The translations under genes were made by a program, and so were the position numbers. From the NCBI GenBank assembly GCA_964634555.1, contig CAZWJJ010000021.1:1-13163 (forward strand): 13,163 bases of DNA. Reading direction: 5' to 3'. Source of the stretch: JACQCV01 sp964634555. GTDB taxonomy: Bacteria > Patescibacteriota > Minisyncoccia > Phycocordibacterales > UBA12445. Positions 5,866 to 11,947 of the stretch are shown in pieces. The notes beneath the pieces are model-generated. The model made no database searches, was not told the origin of the DNA, and saw only the letters and a list, made by a program, of their open reading frames with translations. Every line of letters starts with the position of its first letter. Position 1 is the first letter of the stretch.

Positions 5866-8001
5866 TTAAACTTTCTTTGATTTTTTATTTTCAGCAAAAT
5901 CTTTATCTGCTAGCTTGATCGAAAGACTGATTTTCCCCGAAGCTCGGTCAACCTCCTTGATAACTACTGGTACAATATCTCCTTCAGAAAGAATATCTCG
6001 AACATTATTGATTCTAAACTGGGCGATCTCGGAAATATGCACCAATCCGTCCTGGGTCGGACTTAGTTTTACGAATGCTCCAAAGTCAGCGATTTTGACA
6101 ACCTGTCCTTGAAGCCGTTCGCCAGCTTTGAATTCATGAGTCAGCGCTTCGATTATCTGTTTGGCTTTTGCCACGGCTTCTGTTTTGCCAGTGATAAATA
6201 CGGAGCCATCTTGCTCAATGGCGATTTCGGCGCTGGTATCTTCCGTAATCTGCTTTATAACTTTTCCGCCAGGTCCTATAACTGCGCCGATCTTATCAAT
6301 CGCGATCTTTATGCTGACAATTTTTGGCGCCGAGTCTGCGATTGTTGCGCGCGGTTTATCTATGGCGCTTAGGATTGTTTGAACTATTTCGAGTCTGGCT
6401 TTTTTAGCATTTATCAGTGCTTCACCGAGAATTTCTGGGGCGATTCCGCCGACCTTAATATCCATCTGAATGCCGGTGATGCCTTCGCTTGTGCCGGCGA
6501 CTTTAAAATCCATATCGCCGTGATGATCTTCTGGGCCCTGAATGTCGGTCAAAACTTTGTACCTATTATCGTCGAGCAACATCAATCCCATAGCAATGCC
6601 GGCCGCCGGACGTGTGATCGGCACTCCCCCATCCATCATAGCGATAGATGAGGCGCAGACAGAAGCCATTGAAGTTGAACCATTCGAGGCCATAGATTCG
6701 GAAACTAATCGAATAGTGTATGGAAAAATTTCCCGACTCGGCAAAATTCCGCGTAGAGCTTTTTCTGCCAGGGCGCCATGGCCGACGGCGCGTCGATTGA
6801 TCCCGCCCATTCGGCCGGTTTCGCCCGAAGAAAATGGCGGAAAGTTATAGTGGTGCATGAAATATTTATTTCCGCGAATTTCCATGCCCTCGAGTTGTTG
6901 GGAATCTTTAGGCGAGCCAAGGGTTAAAACTGAAAGTACATGTGTACCTCCGCGGTAGAATATTCCAGTGCCGTGTAAAACCTTGGAAATTCCGCCAGCC
7001 TCCGCTGAAAGACCGCGTAGTTGATCCATTTTTCTGCCATCTGGCCTTTTTTCATTTTCAACCGCTTCTTTATGAAGCATATCGTTGATGGCCTCTTCAT
7101 AATGTTCAACCGCCAGCCCTTTTTTAACATCTGGAAATTTTTCCTGAAAGATTTTGACCCACTCATCCATTAATTTATAGATCGCTTCGTTTCCGGCACC
7201 GCTGAATAATGCTTGTGGAATCTTTGCGGTGATCGTTTCTGTAAAAAGAGCGATGGCTTCAGCCGGCAACATCGGCTTTTCGATGACAACTTTTGTTTTT
7301 CCTATCTCGCTGATGATCTTTTTCTGGAACTCTTCAAGTTTTTTTATCTCGGCCAACGCATCGGCAAAAACTTTCTTCATCGCCTCCTCCGAGATCTCTT
7401 TTGCCTCCGTTTCGATCATATTTATTTTGCCGTCTTTGCCGCAGATGACCGCATCTAATTTTGCTGTCTCCCGATCTTTATAGCTGGCGTTGATTTTAGT
7501 TTCGCCATTTTGATCGAGAATAACACGAATGCTTCCCACCGGCCCGTTCCAAGGGATATTTGAAGTAGAAAGTGCTAAAGATGCGCCGAGAACCGAAAGA
7601 ACATCCGGATCGTTTTCTTCGTCTATTGAAAGTGCAGTGATGATAATCTGCACATCGCGTCTGATGTATTGATCGAAGAGGGGTCTGATCGTTCGGTCGA
7701 TGACACGGCCGGTCAGAATTGCTTCATCGGTCGGTCTGCCTTCGCGTCGAACAAACTGTCCACCGAGAATTTTGCCGGCGGCGTAAAATTTCTCTTCGTA
7801 ATCGACGCCAAGCGGAAAATAATCCATCTCCGGTTTATCTTTTTTGCCCANNNNNNNNNNTTGTCCCATTACGGCCGTCGCCAGAATTGATGTTTCCCCG
7901 CACTTGATAATAACTGAGCCGTTGGCTTGATCGACGAGATCTGAGAAAGTGGCTGTGATTATTTTGCCTCCGATCTCAACTTCATATGTTTTTTTCTCCA
8001 T
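5866..8001 (-). CDS. pnp: polyribonucleotide nucleotidyltransferase (PNPase)
   Basis: Phosphorolytic 3'-to-5' exoribonuclease that degrades mRNA to nucleoside diphosphates, works in reverse as a 3'-tailing enzyme, and forms a ring-shaped trimer. All domains are present: first RNase PH domain (about 10-145, with FVRREGRP at 83-90), helical linker (about 240-315), second catalytic RNase PH domain (about 320-555, with YNFPPFSSGETGR at 385-397, GSTSMASVCASSIA at 441-454 and EDHHGDMDFK at 491-500 carrying the catalytic aspartates), KH domain (about 560-620, GxxG as IGPGG) and S1 domain (about 627-697). Ten Ns (7851-7860) interrupt codons 48-51; the frame is kept across them, and the ends look like overlapping contig ends. 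The gene starts 26 bp after the NYN gene and lies downstream of rpsO, as in many bacteria. No Shine-Dalgarno site is evident. Confidence 0.98.
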   Translation of the reverse strand: MEKKTYEVEIGGKIITATFSDLVDQANGSVIIKCGETSILATAVMGQXXXXGKKDKPEMDYFPLGVDYEEKFYAAGKILGGQFVRREGRPTDEAILTGRVIDRTIRPLFDQYIRRDVQIIITALSIDEENDPDVLSVLGASLALSTSNIPWNGPVGSIRVILDQNGETKINASYKDRETAKLDAVICGKDGKINMIETEAKEISEEAMKKVFADALAEIKKLEEFQKKIISEIGKTKVVIEKPMLPAEAIALFTETITAKIPQALFSGAGNEAIYKLMDEWVKIFQEKFPDVKKGLAVEHYEEAINDMLHKEAVENEKRPDGRKMDQLRGLSAEAGGISKVLHGTGIFYRGGTHVLSVLTLGSPKDSQQLEGMEIRGNKYFMHHYNFPPFSSGETGRMGGINRRAVGHGALAEKALRGILPSREIFPYTIRLVSESMASNGSTSMASVCASSIAMMDGGVPITRPAAGIAMGLMLLDDNRYKVLTDIQGPEDHHGDMDFKVAGTSEGITGIQMDIKVGGIAPEILGEALINAKKARLEIVQTILSAIDKPRATIADSAPKIVSIKIAIDKIGAVIGPGGKVIKQITEDTSAEIAIEQDGSVFITGKTEAVAKAKQIIEALTHEFKAGERLQGQVVKIADFGAFVKLSPTQDGLVHISEIAQFRINNVRDILSEGDIVPVVIKEVDRASGKISLSIKLADKDFAENKKSKKV
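7851..7860. other. assembly gap (10 N) inside pnp
   Basis: Ten Ns of probable placeholder length. The base runs on the two sides resemble each other: TTGCCCA just before and TTGTCCCA just after. Read on the coding strand both sides give ATGGG or nTGGG, so the gap may not represent missing sequence. Confidence 0.95.
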
Positions 8002-8027
8002 AAATATTTCAGGAATGAATTTTATGC

Positions 8028-8570
8028 TTAATTTTTAGCCGCTTTTTTTGTCGTGCCGCTTTTGTATCCGATTAAATATCTTTCCGGCTTATCGCCAAGC
8101 TCTAAGAAATCTTCTGCGGCCTCGATTAATTTGCCGGAAGTGCTTTTGCCAAAAGAAACAACCTCCACTTGAATGCCAGAATGCCATTTTAAGTATTCAA
8201 CCAGCGGAATATAATCGCCATCACCAGCTACCAGAACGATGGCATCGAGCTTCGGCGCCATTTTGATGGCATCTACTGCTAAGCCTACATCCCAGTCGGC
8301 CTTTTTGGCTCCGCCGTAGAAAATTTGCAGATCTTTCGCTTTGGTTTCTATGCCCAGTTTTTCCAAGGCCTCAAAAAAACCTTTTTCTTCGCCCGATTCG
8401 GTGGTGATAACATAAGCGATGGCGCGAACTAGCGTTCGTCCGGCGACCGCATCTTCAAGAATACTTTCGAAATTTACTTTAGCGTGATAGATGTTTTTGG
8501 CGCTGTGATATAGATTTTGGGCATCGATAAAAACCCCGACTCTTTGTCCTTTTTGTTTGATTATAGCCAT
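8028..8570 (-). CDS. NYN-domain (LabA/DUF88-like, PIN-fold) putative ribonuclease
   Basis: NYN domains have a PIN-like nuclease fold and are usually taken to be metal-dependent RNases. The 180-residue product is nearly all domain. Acidic residues typical of the active site are visible: D16 and N19 in VFIDAQNLY (13-21), D94 in ADWDVGLAVD (91-100, with D100), and D117/D119 in LVAGDGDY (113-120). The C-terminal tail (about 162-180) is short and basic. The gene lies between rpsO and pnp, 107 bp after rpsO and 26 bp before pnp, so it is probably co-transcribed with the exonuclease. This placement suggests a role in RNA turnover or ribosome-linked RNA processing, which is inference. No Shine-Dalgarno site precedes the ATG. 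Domain call is strong; substrate is unknown. Confidence 0.92.
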   Translation of the reverse strand: MAIIKQKGQRVGVFIDAQNLYHSAKNIYHAKVNFESILEDAVAGRTLVRAIAYVITTESGEEKGFFEALEKLGIETKAKDLQIFYGGAKKADWDVGLAVDAIKMAPKLDAIVLVAGDGDYIPLVEYLKWHSGIQVEVVSFGKSTSGKLIEAAEDFLELGDKPERYLIGYKSGTTKKAAKN

Positions 8571-8631
8571 TTTAGAAAATTAGTATTAAAAAATAGATCT
8601 ATCACCGCGCGATCCACGCGATGACATATTA

Positions 8632-8652
8632 CATAAAAATTGAGATTGTCTC
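8632..8652 (-). terminator. weak terminator or attenuator after rpsO
   Basis: On the minus strand GAGA-CAA-TCTC forms a 4-bp hairpin followed by AATTTTTAT. The stem is too short for an efficient terminator, but it could allow partial read-through from rpsO into the NYN and pnp genes. Confidence 0.25.
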
Positions 8653-8677
8653 CCGCTTAACCCCTTAAGGTTATAGC

Positions 8678-8941
8678 TTATTTCAGTTCGAGTTTTTTTA
8701 CAACCTCTTCGTAGCCTTTTTTGTCTTTCTTTTGCAAATATTTTAAATGGGATCGTCTGTCGGCAACCATCTGAAGCAATCCACGTCTTGAGTGATTATC
8801 TTTTTTATTCTTTTTTAGGTGTTTTGCCAGCTGATTGATCTGTTCGGTCAGCAATCCAACCTGCACCTTAGCCGAACCGGTATCGGCGTCGTGTTTCTGA
8901 AGTTTTTTGATAATATCCTGCTTTTTTTCTTTCTTTATCAT
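8678..8941 (-). CDS. rpsO: 30S ribosomal protein S15 (uS15)
   Basis: Primary rRNA-binding protein that docks on the central domain of 16S rRNA and starts platform assembly of the small subunit. The 87-residue product matches the family length (about 88). Signature segments are DTGSAKVQV (20-28), LLTEQINQLAKHLKKNKKDNHSRRGLL split over 30-56, and MVADRRSHLKYLQKKD (58-73). I chose the ATG at 8941: a longer reading from 8980 would add 13 residues (MRFLGLHARITKQ) absent from S15. Upstream, TAGGAT lies 10 nt from the ATG and may be a -10 box (TTGCGT 17 nt before it) or hold an AGGA ribosome site. The neighbours NYN and pnp follow on the same strand, recalling the common rpsO-pnp order. In E. coli S15 represses its own translation; no comparable leader structure can exist here if the start is leaderless. 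Confidence 0.97.
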   Translation of the reverse strand: MIKKEKKQDIIKKLQKHDADTGSAKVQVGLLTEQINQLAKHLKKNKKDNHSRRGLLQMVADRRSHLKYLQKKDKKGYEEVVKKLELK

Positions 8942-8951
8942 TTGTTTTGTT

Positions 8952-8980
8952 ATCCTAGCATGTAAGCCCAAAAAACGCAA
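8952..8980 (-). promoter_or_regulatory. predicted rpsO promoter with very short leader
   Basis: Minus strand: TTGCGT (8975-8980), a 17-nt spacer ending in TGC, and TAGGAT (8952-8957). The expected start is only about 3-4 nt before the ATG at 8941. The alternative reading is that AGGA is a Shine-Dalgarno site at 11 nt. Confidence 0.4.
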
Positions 8981-9003
8981 ATTTGAGCCAAATGCTATTC
9001 AAT

Positions 9004-9130
9004 GTCATTGCGAGTAACCGCAGGGAGCACGGCAATCTCTGTAAATTAACTGTTAGAGATTGCTTCGTCGTAAAAACTCCTCGCAATGACAATCTAGGCC
9101 CGTCATTGCGAGCCTTGCGAAGCAATCTCT
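9004..9130. repeat. triple palindromic repeat cluster (forward-reverse-forward)
   Basis: Forward copy 9004-9040 (GTCATTGCGAG...GGCAATCTCT), reverse copy 9055-9090 (AGAGATTGCTTCGTCG...CTCGCAATGAC), forward copy 9102-9130 (GTCATTGCGAGCCTTGCG...CAATCTCT). The middle copy can pair with either neighbour, so two alternative long hairpins are possible. The cluster lies between the divergent rpsO and small membrane-protein genes. Confidence 0.85.
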
Positions 9131-9196
9131 TAAAAATAGAACCCAAATTGCTAAATCAAGTGTTGCGATTAATTCTGGAACTTAGCGTTAAATAAC

Positions 9197-9225
9197 TTGA
9201 CAATAAACTATGAGGGTGCTATTGT
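9197..9225 (+). promoter_or_regulatory. predicted promoter of the small membrane-protein gene
   Basis: Consensus TTGACA (9197-9202), a 17-nt spacer, and TATTGT (9220-9225, four of six). The expected start is near 9232, giving a leader of about 50 nt. In it ACAGGC (9237-9242) can pair with GCCTGT (9252-9257), and GGTTT (9247-9251) with AAACC (9266-9270); the two pairings exclude each other, and the second lies just before the ribosome site. The 11-mer CTTGACAATAA recurs at 9858. Confidence 0.65.
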
Positions 9226-9281
9226 TTAAAGTAGAAACAGGCTAATGGTTTGCCTGTGAACTTTGAAACCGGAGGGTGACT

Positions 9282-9545
9282 ATGTCTGTCTACCTATTGT
9301 TCCTGTCATCTGTAGCGTTGCTCTGGTTGTCGGGCCGGTTCTATAATGACTATTACAAGATGAGTCAAGAGAGATTAGCCGGCAAGATCGGTTGTGCGGT
9401 TGCTTGTGTTGGGTTCATGATGGAGGCCTTATTGCTGATCTCGCTTTACCCTGATACATCTTGGTTGAATAGTATTTACTTCAATATCCTTGGATTGATA
9501 TCAGTGAGTGGTTTTGCGATGGCGTGTATTTTTGGCGATAGATGA
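9282..9545 (+). CDS. small multi-pass membrane protein, unknown function
   Basis: An 87-residue hydrophobic protein of no recognised family. Three likely membrane helices are seen: about 2-17 (VYLLFLSSVALLWLSG), 35-55 (IGCAVACVGFMMEALLLIS) and 65-84 (IYFNILGLISVSGFAMACIF), with a charged tyrosine-rich loop 18-34. The start is ATG 9282, placed 5 nt after GGAGGG (9271-9276); the in-frame GTG at 9276 overlaps that ribosome site and is unlikely. The gene is a complete single-gene transcription unit with its own promoter and a strong terminator, isolated in a repeat-rich stretch. Its strong ribosome site differs from most neighbours, which may point to different regulation or later acquisition. 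Real gene status is well supported by these signals, function is not. Confidence 0.8.
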   Translation: MSVYLLFLSSVALLWLSGRFYNDYYKMSQERLAGKIGCAVACVGFMMEALLLISLYPDTSWLNSIYFNILGLISVSGFAMACIFGDR

Positions 9546-9602
9546 TTTAGAGTAGATCTAGATTCAGTTAGATGATAAACATATAGTGGTATCATTTTTC
9601 TC

Positions 9603-9624
9603 ACCGCCCTTCGGGCGGTTTTTT
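9603..9624 (+). terminator. intrinsic terminator after the small membrane-protein gene
   Basis: ACCGCCC (9603-9609) pairs with GGGCGGT (9613-9619) around a TTC loop, a 7-bp GC-rich stem, followed by a run of six T ending at 9624 and then CTTT. It lies 57 bp after the stop codon. Confidence 0.9.
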
Positions 9625-9637
9625 CTTTACCTCGCTG

Positions 9638-9745
9638 TAGCTTTGGCGTAAGCGGGTTTGTTACGCCGAAGTCTTGGTGTAGATAGACGGGCTTTGCCAC
9701 GCAGAAGCTTTAAGCATAGGCGGGCTTGATTACGCCAAAGCTGAA
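9638..9745. repeat. second repeat family, three degenerate tandem units of about 36 bp
   Basis: Three units share GCGGG(T/C)TT followed by (T)TACGCC or CCACGC and GAAG or AAAGC: about 9638-9675, 9676-9710 and 9711-9745. In the first, CTTTGGCGTAA (9641-9651) pairs with TTACGCCGAAG (9661-9671) as an 11-bp stem with one G-T pair and a 9-nt loop. In the third, AGCTTT (9706-9711) pairs with AAAGCT (9737-9742). It is unrelated to the GTCATTGCGAG family. I see no gene in 9628-9762. Confidence 0.6.
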
Positions 9746-9762
9746 GCAACGACACTTAAATT

Positions 9763-9840
9763 GTCATTGCGAGGAATGAAATGACGAGGCAATCTCTTTT
9801 TTCACATTAATGTAGATTGCTTTGCACGACTCGTAATGAC
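9763..9840. repeat. palindromic repeat pair, forward then reverse
   Basis: The forward copy 9763-9797 is nearly identical to the one at 1803-1837, with one base changed (GACGAGGC for GACGAAGC). The reverse copy 9814-9840 is more diverged (AGATTGCTTTGC...CTCGTAATGAC). The same orientation and spacing occur at 221-327. It directly precedes the predicted nusA promoter. Confidence 0.85.
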
Positions 9841-9858
9841 AGCTAAAAACTGATTGGC

Positions 9859-9887
9859 TTGACAATAAGGATTTATAGGTATATATT
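9859..9887 (+). promoter_or_regulatory. predicted nusA promoter
   Basis: Consensus TTGACA (9859-9864), a 17-nt spacer and TATATT (9882-9887, five of six); TATTAT at 9884 is an alternative with a 19-nt spacer. The expected start is near 9894, about 195 nt before the nusA start. The 11-mer CTTGACAATAA (9858-9868) is identical to that at 9196-9206, and both follow a repeat cluster. Confidence 0.65.
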
Positions 9888-9893
9888 ATAAGC

Positions 9894-10089
9894 GTAGTCC
9901 CTTCATGAAGAAGCGGACGTTTTTATTAAAATTTTAACAATAGGCCATTATTTTAGGACGAGATTGCTTCGTCGCAAGCTCCTCGCAATGACGATTTAGG
10001 TGTCATTGCGAGCTTTGCGAAGCAATCTCTGTGAGGTTTGGAATCGTCATATTCCGTGTACCTAATGGCAATAAATTTATCTTAATTTT
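9894..10089 (+). promoter_or_regulatory. structured nusA 5' leader
   Basis: If the 9859 promoter is used, the leader contains a small palindrome CTTCATGAAG (9901-9910, flanked by GTCC and GGAC) followed by GTTTTTA. It also contains the long hairpin from the repeat pair at 9960-10030. The last 60 nt are AT-rich without a Shine-Dalgarno site. Function is not known. Confidence 0.35.
9960..10030. repeat. palindromic repeat pair, reverse then forward
   Basis: The reverse copy 9960-9992 (GAGATTGCTTCGTCGC...CTCGCAATGAC) and forward copy 10002-10030 (GTCATTGCGAGCTTTGCG...GCAATCTCT) are separated by 9 nt. They can form a long stem: about 12 bp outer and 11 bp inner, with a short internal bulge. The arrangement and spacing match 9055-9130. 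Confidence 0.85.
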
Positions 10090-11319
10090 ATGATGGATCT
10101 AAAGGCATTAAATTCCGCCCTTTCCCAGTTGGAGGAGGAGCGAGGAATTCCTAAGGAGAAGGTTGTTGAGGCTATTGAGATGGCCTTGGCTGCGGCGTAC
10201 AAGAAAGATTACGGCAAAAAGGGTCAGATAATCCGCGGAAAGTTTGACTTGAACTCCGGCAAGGCTGAATTTGTCCAGGTTAAGACTGTAGTTGATGAAT
10301 CGATGCTTAAGGAAAGGCCGGCTGAGGAGGAAGAAGTGGATGAAAGCGCACCAAAAAAGAAAGGCAAGACTGTAAAAGAAGAGGTTATGCCGGAGGAGGT
10401 TGAGAAATATACCAATGAGGCCGGTGAAGAGGTATCAAAATTTTACTTCAATGAAGATCAGCATATTATGTTGTCTGATGCCAGGAAGATTATTAAGAGT
10501 TCAAAGCTCGGCGATGAGATAATTTTCCCGTTGGAGTCTAAAGATGATTATGGCCGAATTGCCGCCCAGACAGCCAAGCAGGTTATTATTCAGCGAATTC
10601 GAGAAGCCGAAAAAGCTTCTGTTATTAAGGATTATGGCAGAAAGCAAGGTGAAATAGTTGTCGGTAAGGTCCAGAGGATCGAGATGGGCAATGTTTTTGT
10701 CGATCTTGGCCGTGCGACCGGTATTTTGCCAAAAGAAGAACAGATTCCAGGTGAAAGATATCGTCAGGGCGAACAGATCAAAGCCTATCTTTATTCCGTT
10801 GAGGAGACTCCGAGAGGCATAAATCTTCGACTTTCACGCTCTCATCCTCAGTTTATAAACAAACTTTTTGAAATTGAGGCGCCAGAGGTGGCTTCAGGCG
10901 CGGTTGTGCTTAAGAGTATTGCTCGTGAACCGGGATCGCGATCGAAGATTGCCGTTCAATCAACCGAGGCGAATATTGATCCGGTTGGTTCTTGCGTCGG
11001 CCAGCGAGGCGTGCGTGTCGCGACAATTACCAGCGAGCTTGGGGGTGAAAAGATAGATGTGATAGAATGGTCAGAGAAGCCTGAAGAGTTCATCGCCAAT
11101 GCCCTCTCCCCGGCCAAAATCTCCAGTGTTGAATTAGATGAGGTTACCCGAAATGCTAAGATCAGCGTCGATGACGATCAGTTCTCTCTTGCTATCGGCA
11201 AGGGCGGACAGAATGTTCGTTTGGCTGCTAAATTAACCGGTTGGAAGATTGATATTATCTCGGCTGGTTCTAAAGATGAAGAGGTCGCCGAAGACGATTA
11301 CAACGATGAGGACATGTAG
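10090..11319 (+). CDS. nusA: transcription termination/antitermination factor NusA
   Basis: Binds RNA polymerase and nascent RNA, modulating pausing, termination and antitermination. The 409-residue product has the N-terminal polymerase-binding domain (about 1-180), S1 domain (about 185-250, GEIVVGKVQRIEMG at 187-200), KH1 (about 255-330, DPVGSCVGQRGVRV at 297-310) and KH2 (about 335-392, IGKGGQNVRLAA at 369-380). It ends in an acidic tail and lacks the C-terminal acidic repeats of E. coli NusA, as many bacterial forms do. An unusual feature is a Glu/Lys-rich insert of roughly 50 residues (about 73-122) inside the N-terminal domain. Two ATGs in tandem (10090, 10093) are possible starts, without a Shine-Dalgarno site. 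rimP and infB, its usual neighbours, are absent here. Two small envelope genes follow on the same strand. Confidence 0.97.
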   Translation: MMDLKALNSALSQLEEERGIPKEKVVEAIEMALAAAYKKDYGKKGQIIRGKFDLNSGKAEFVQVKTVVDESMLKERPAEEEEVDESAPKKKGKTVKEEVMPEEVEKYTNEAGEEVSKFYFNEDQHIMLSDARKIIKSSKLGDEIIFPLESKDDYGRIAAQTAKQVIIQRIREAEKASVIKDYGRKQGEIVVGKVQRIEMGNVFVDLGRATGILPKEEQIPGERYRQGEQIKAYLYSVEETPRGINLRLSRSHPQFINKLFEIEAPEVASGAVVLKSIAREPGSRSKIAVQSTEANIDPVGSCVGQRGVRVATITSELGGEKIDVIEWSEKPEEFIANALSPAKISSVELDEVTRNAKISVDDDQFSLAIGKGGQNVRLAAKLTGWKIDIISAGSKDEEVAEDDYNDEDM

Positions 11320-11349
11320 CGCGGACTCTAGGCGTAATTAATTAGGTTT

Positions 11350-11931
11350 ATGAAAAATAAAATATTAGTCTATTTAGGATTGATGTTTCTATTACCATTT
11401 GCCGTACTAGCTGGTAATGATAATTCGCAGATTTTTGGCAAGTCCGCTACTACTTCCCCGGCGATTCCGGTGTTATCAAAGAAAGAGCAGAAAAAAGAGG
11501 ATATAAAAAAACAGTTGGCTGATACGATCGATACTTGTAGCGGATTGGTTGCCAAGATTCAAGATCTGGAAAATCGGGTCACAGACAGAGAAAATATTCT
11601 TGTTTTAGATAATATTCTTGCCGAGGAGACAAAAATAAAACTTGATTTAATCCAGACCAAGTTGGACACAATCCTCTTGGCTGCCAATGAAGAGGTGAAT
11701 AATATTTTGCCAAAATTAGCCGCCGCGACCGCCAATTCTTCAAAACCAGCTAAACCCGAGAAGGATTTTAAGAAAGAGGTTAATAAATTTAAGACTGAGA
11801 TCATTGATGCACACACACTGGTGCTTCAGATGATCAATTTGATCAAGAGGGATTCGGTTAAATTTGATGACACTGATTCGGCTTCGACGACCGATGAAAT
11901 GGCCACAACTTCTGATCAAACTTCTAATTAA
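11350..11931 (+). CDS. secreted helical/coiled-coil protein, unknown function
   Basis: A 193-residue protein with a clear signal peptide (MKNKILVYLG then a hydrophobic core to about 20, likely cut near A21). The mature part is mostly helical and charged: helices at about 43-77, 88-122 and 138-168, and a Ser/Thr/Asp-rich tail. A single cysteine (C63) is present. No named family is recognised. It starts 30 bp after nusA and ends 16 bp before another small membrane-protein gene, so the three may be co-transcribed. A weak AGG (11344-11346) precedes the ATG. Small secreted coiled-coil proteins paired with a single-pass protein are, from general recollection, frequent in Parcubacteria, but I cannot verify that here. 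Confidence 0.8.
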   Translation: MKNKILVYLGLMFLLPFAVLAGNDNSQIFGKSATTSPAIPVLSKKEQKKEDIKKQLADTIDTCSGLVAKIQDLENRVTDRENILVLDNILAEETKIKLDLIQTKLDTILLAANEEVNNILPKLAAATANSSKPAKPEKDFKKEVNKFKTEIIDAHTLVLQMINLIKRDSVKFDDTDSASTTDEMATTSDQTSN

Positions 11932-11947
11932 GGTTAATTAAATAATC

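Noticed and set aside
6542..6850. 102-codon plus-strand frame opposite pnp
   Set aside because: Antisense of a highly conserved catalytic domain; no signals.
8942..8980. Longer rpsO start 13 codons upstream
   Set aside because: The extra residues are not part of S15, and the segment contains the likely promoter.
9476..9700. 74-codon minus-strand frame
   Set aside because: It crosses a strong terminator and the second repeat family, and is antisense to the small membrane-protein gene.
9004..10030. Possible CRISPR array from recurring 30-35 bp repeats
   Set aside because: Copies alternate in orientation, spacing is irregular, repeats are degenerate, and there are no cas genes.
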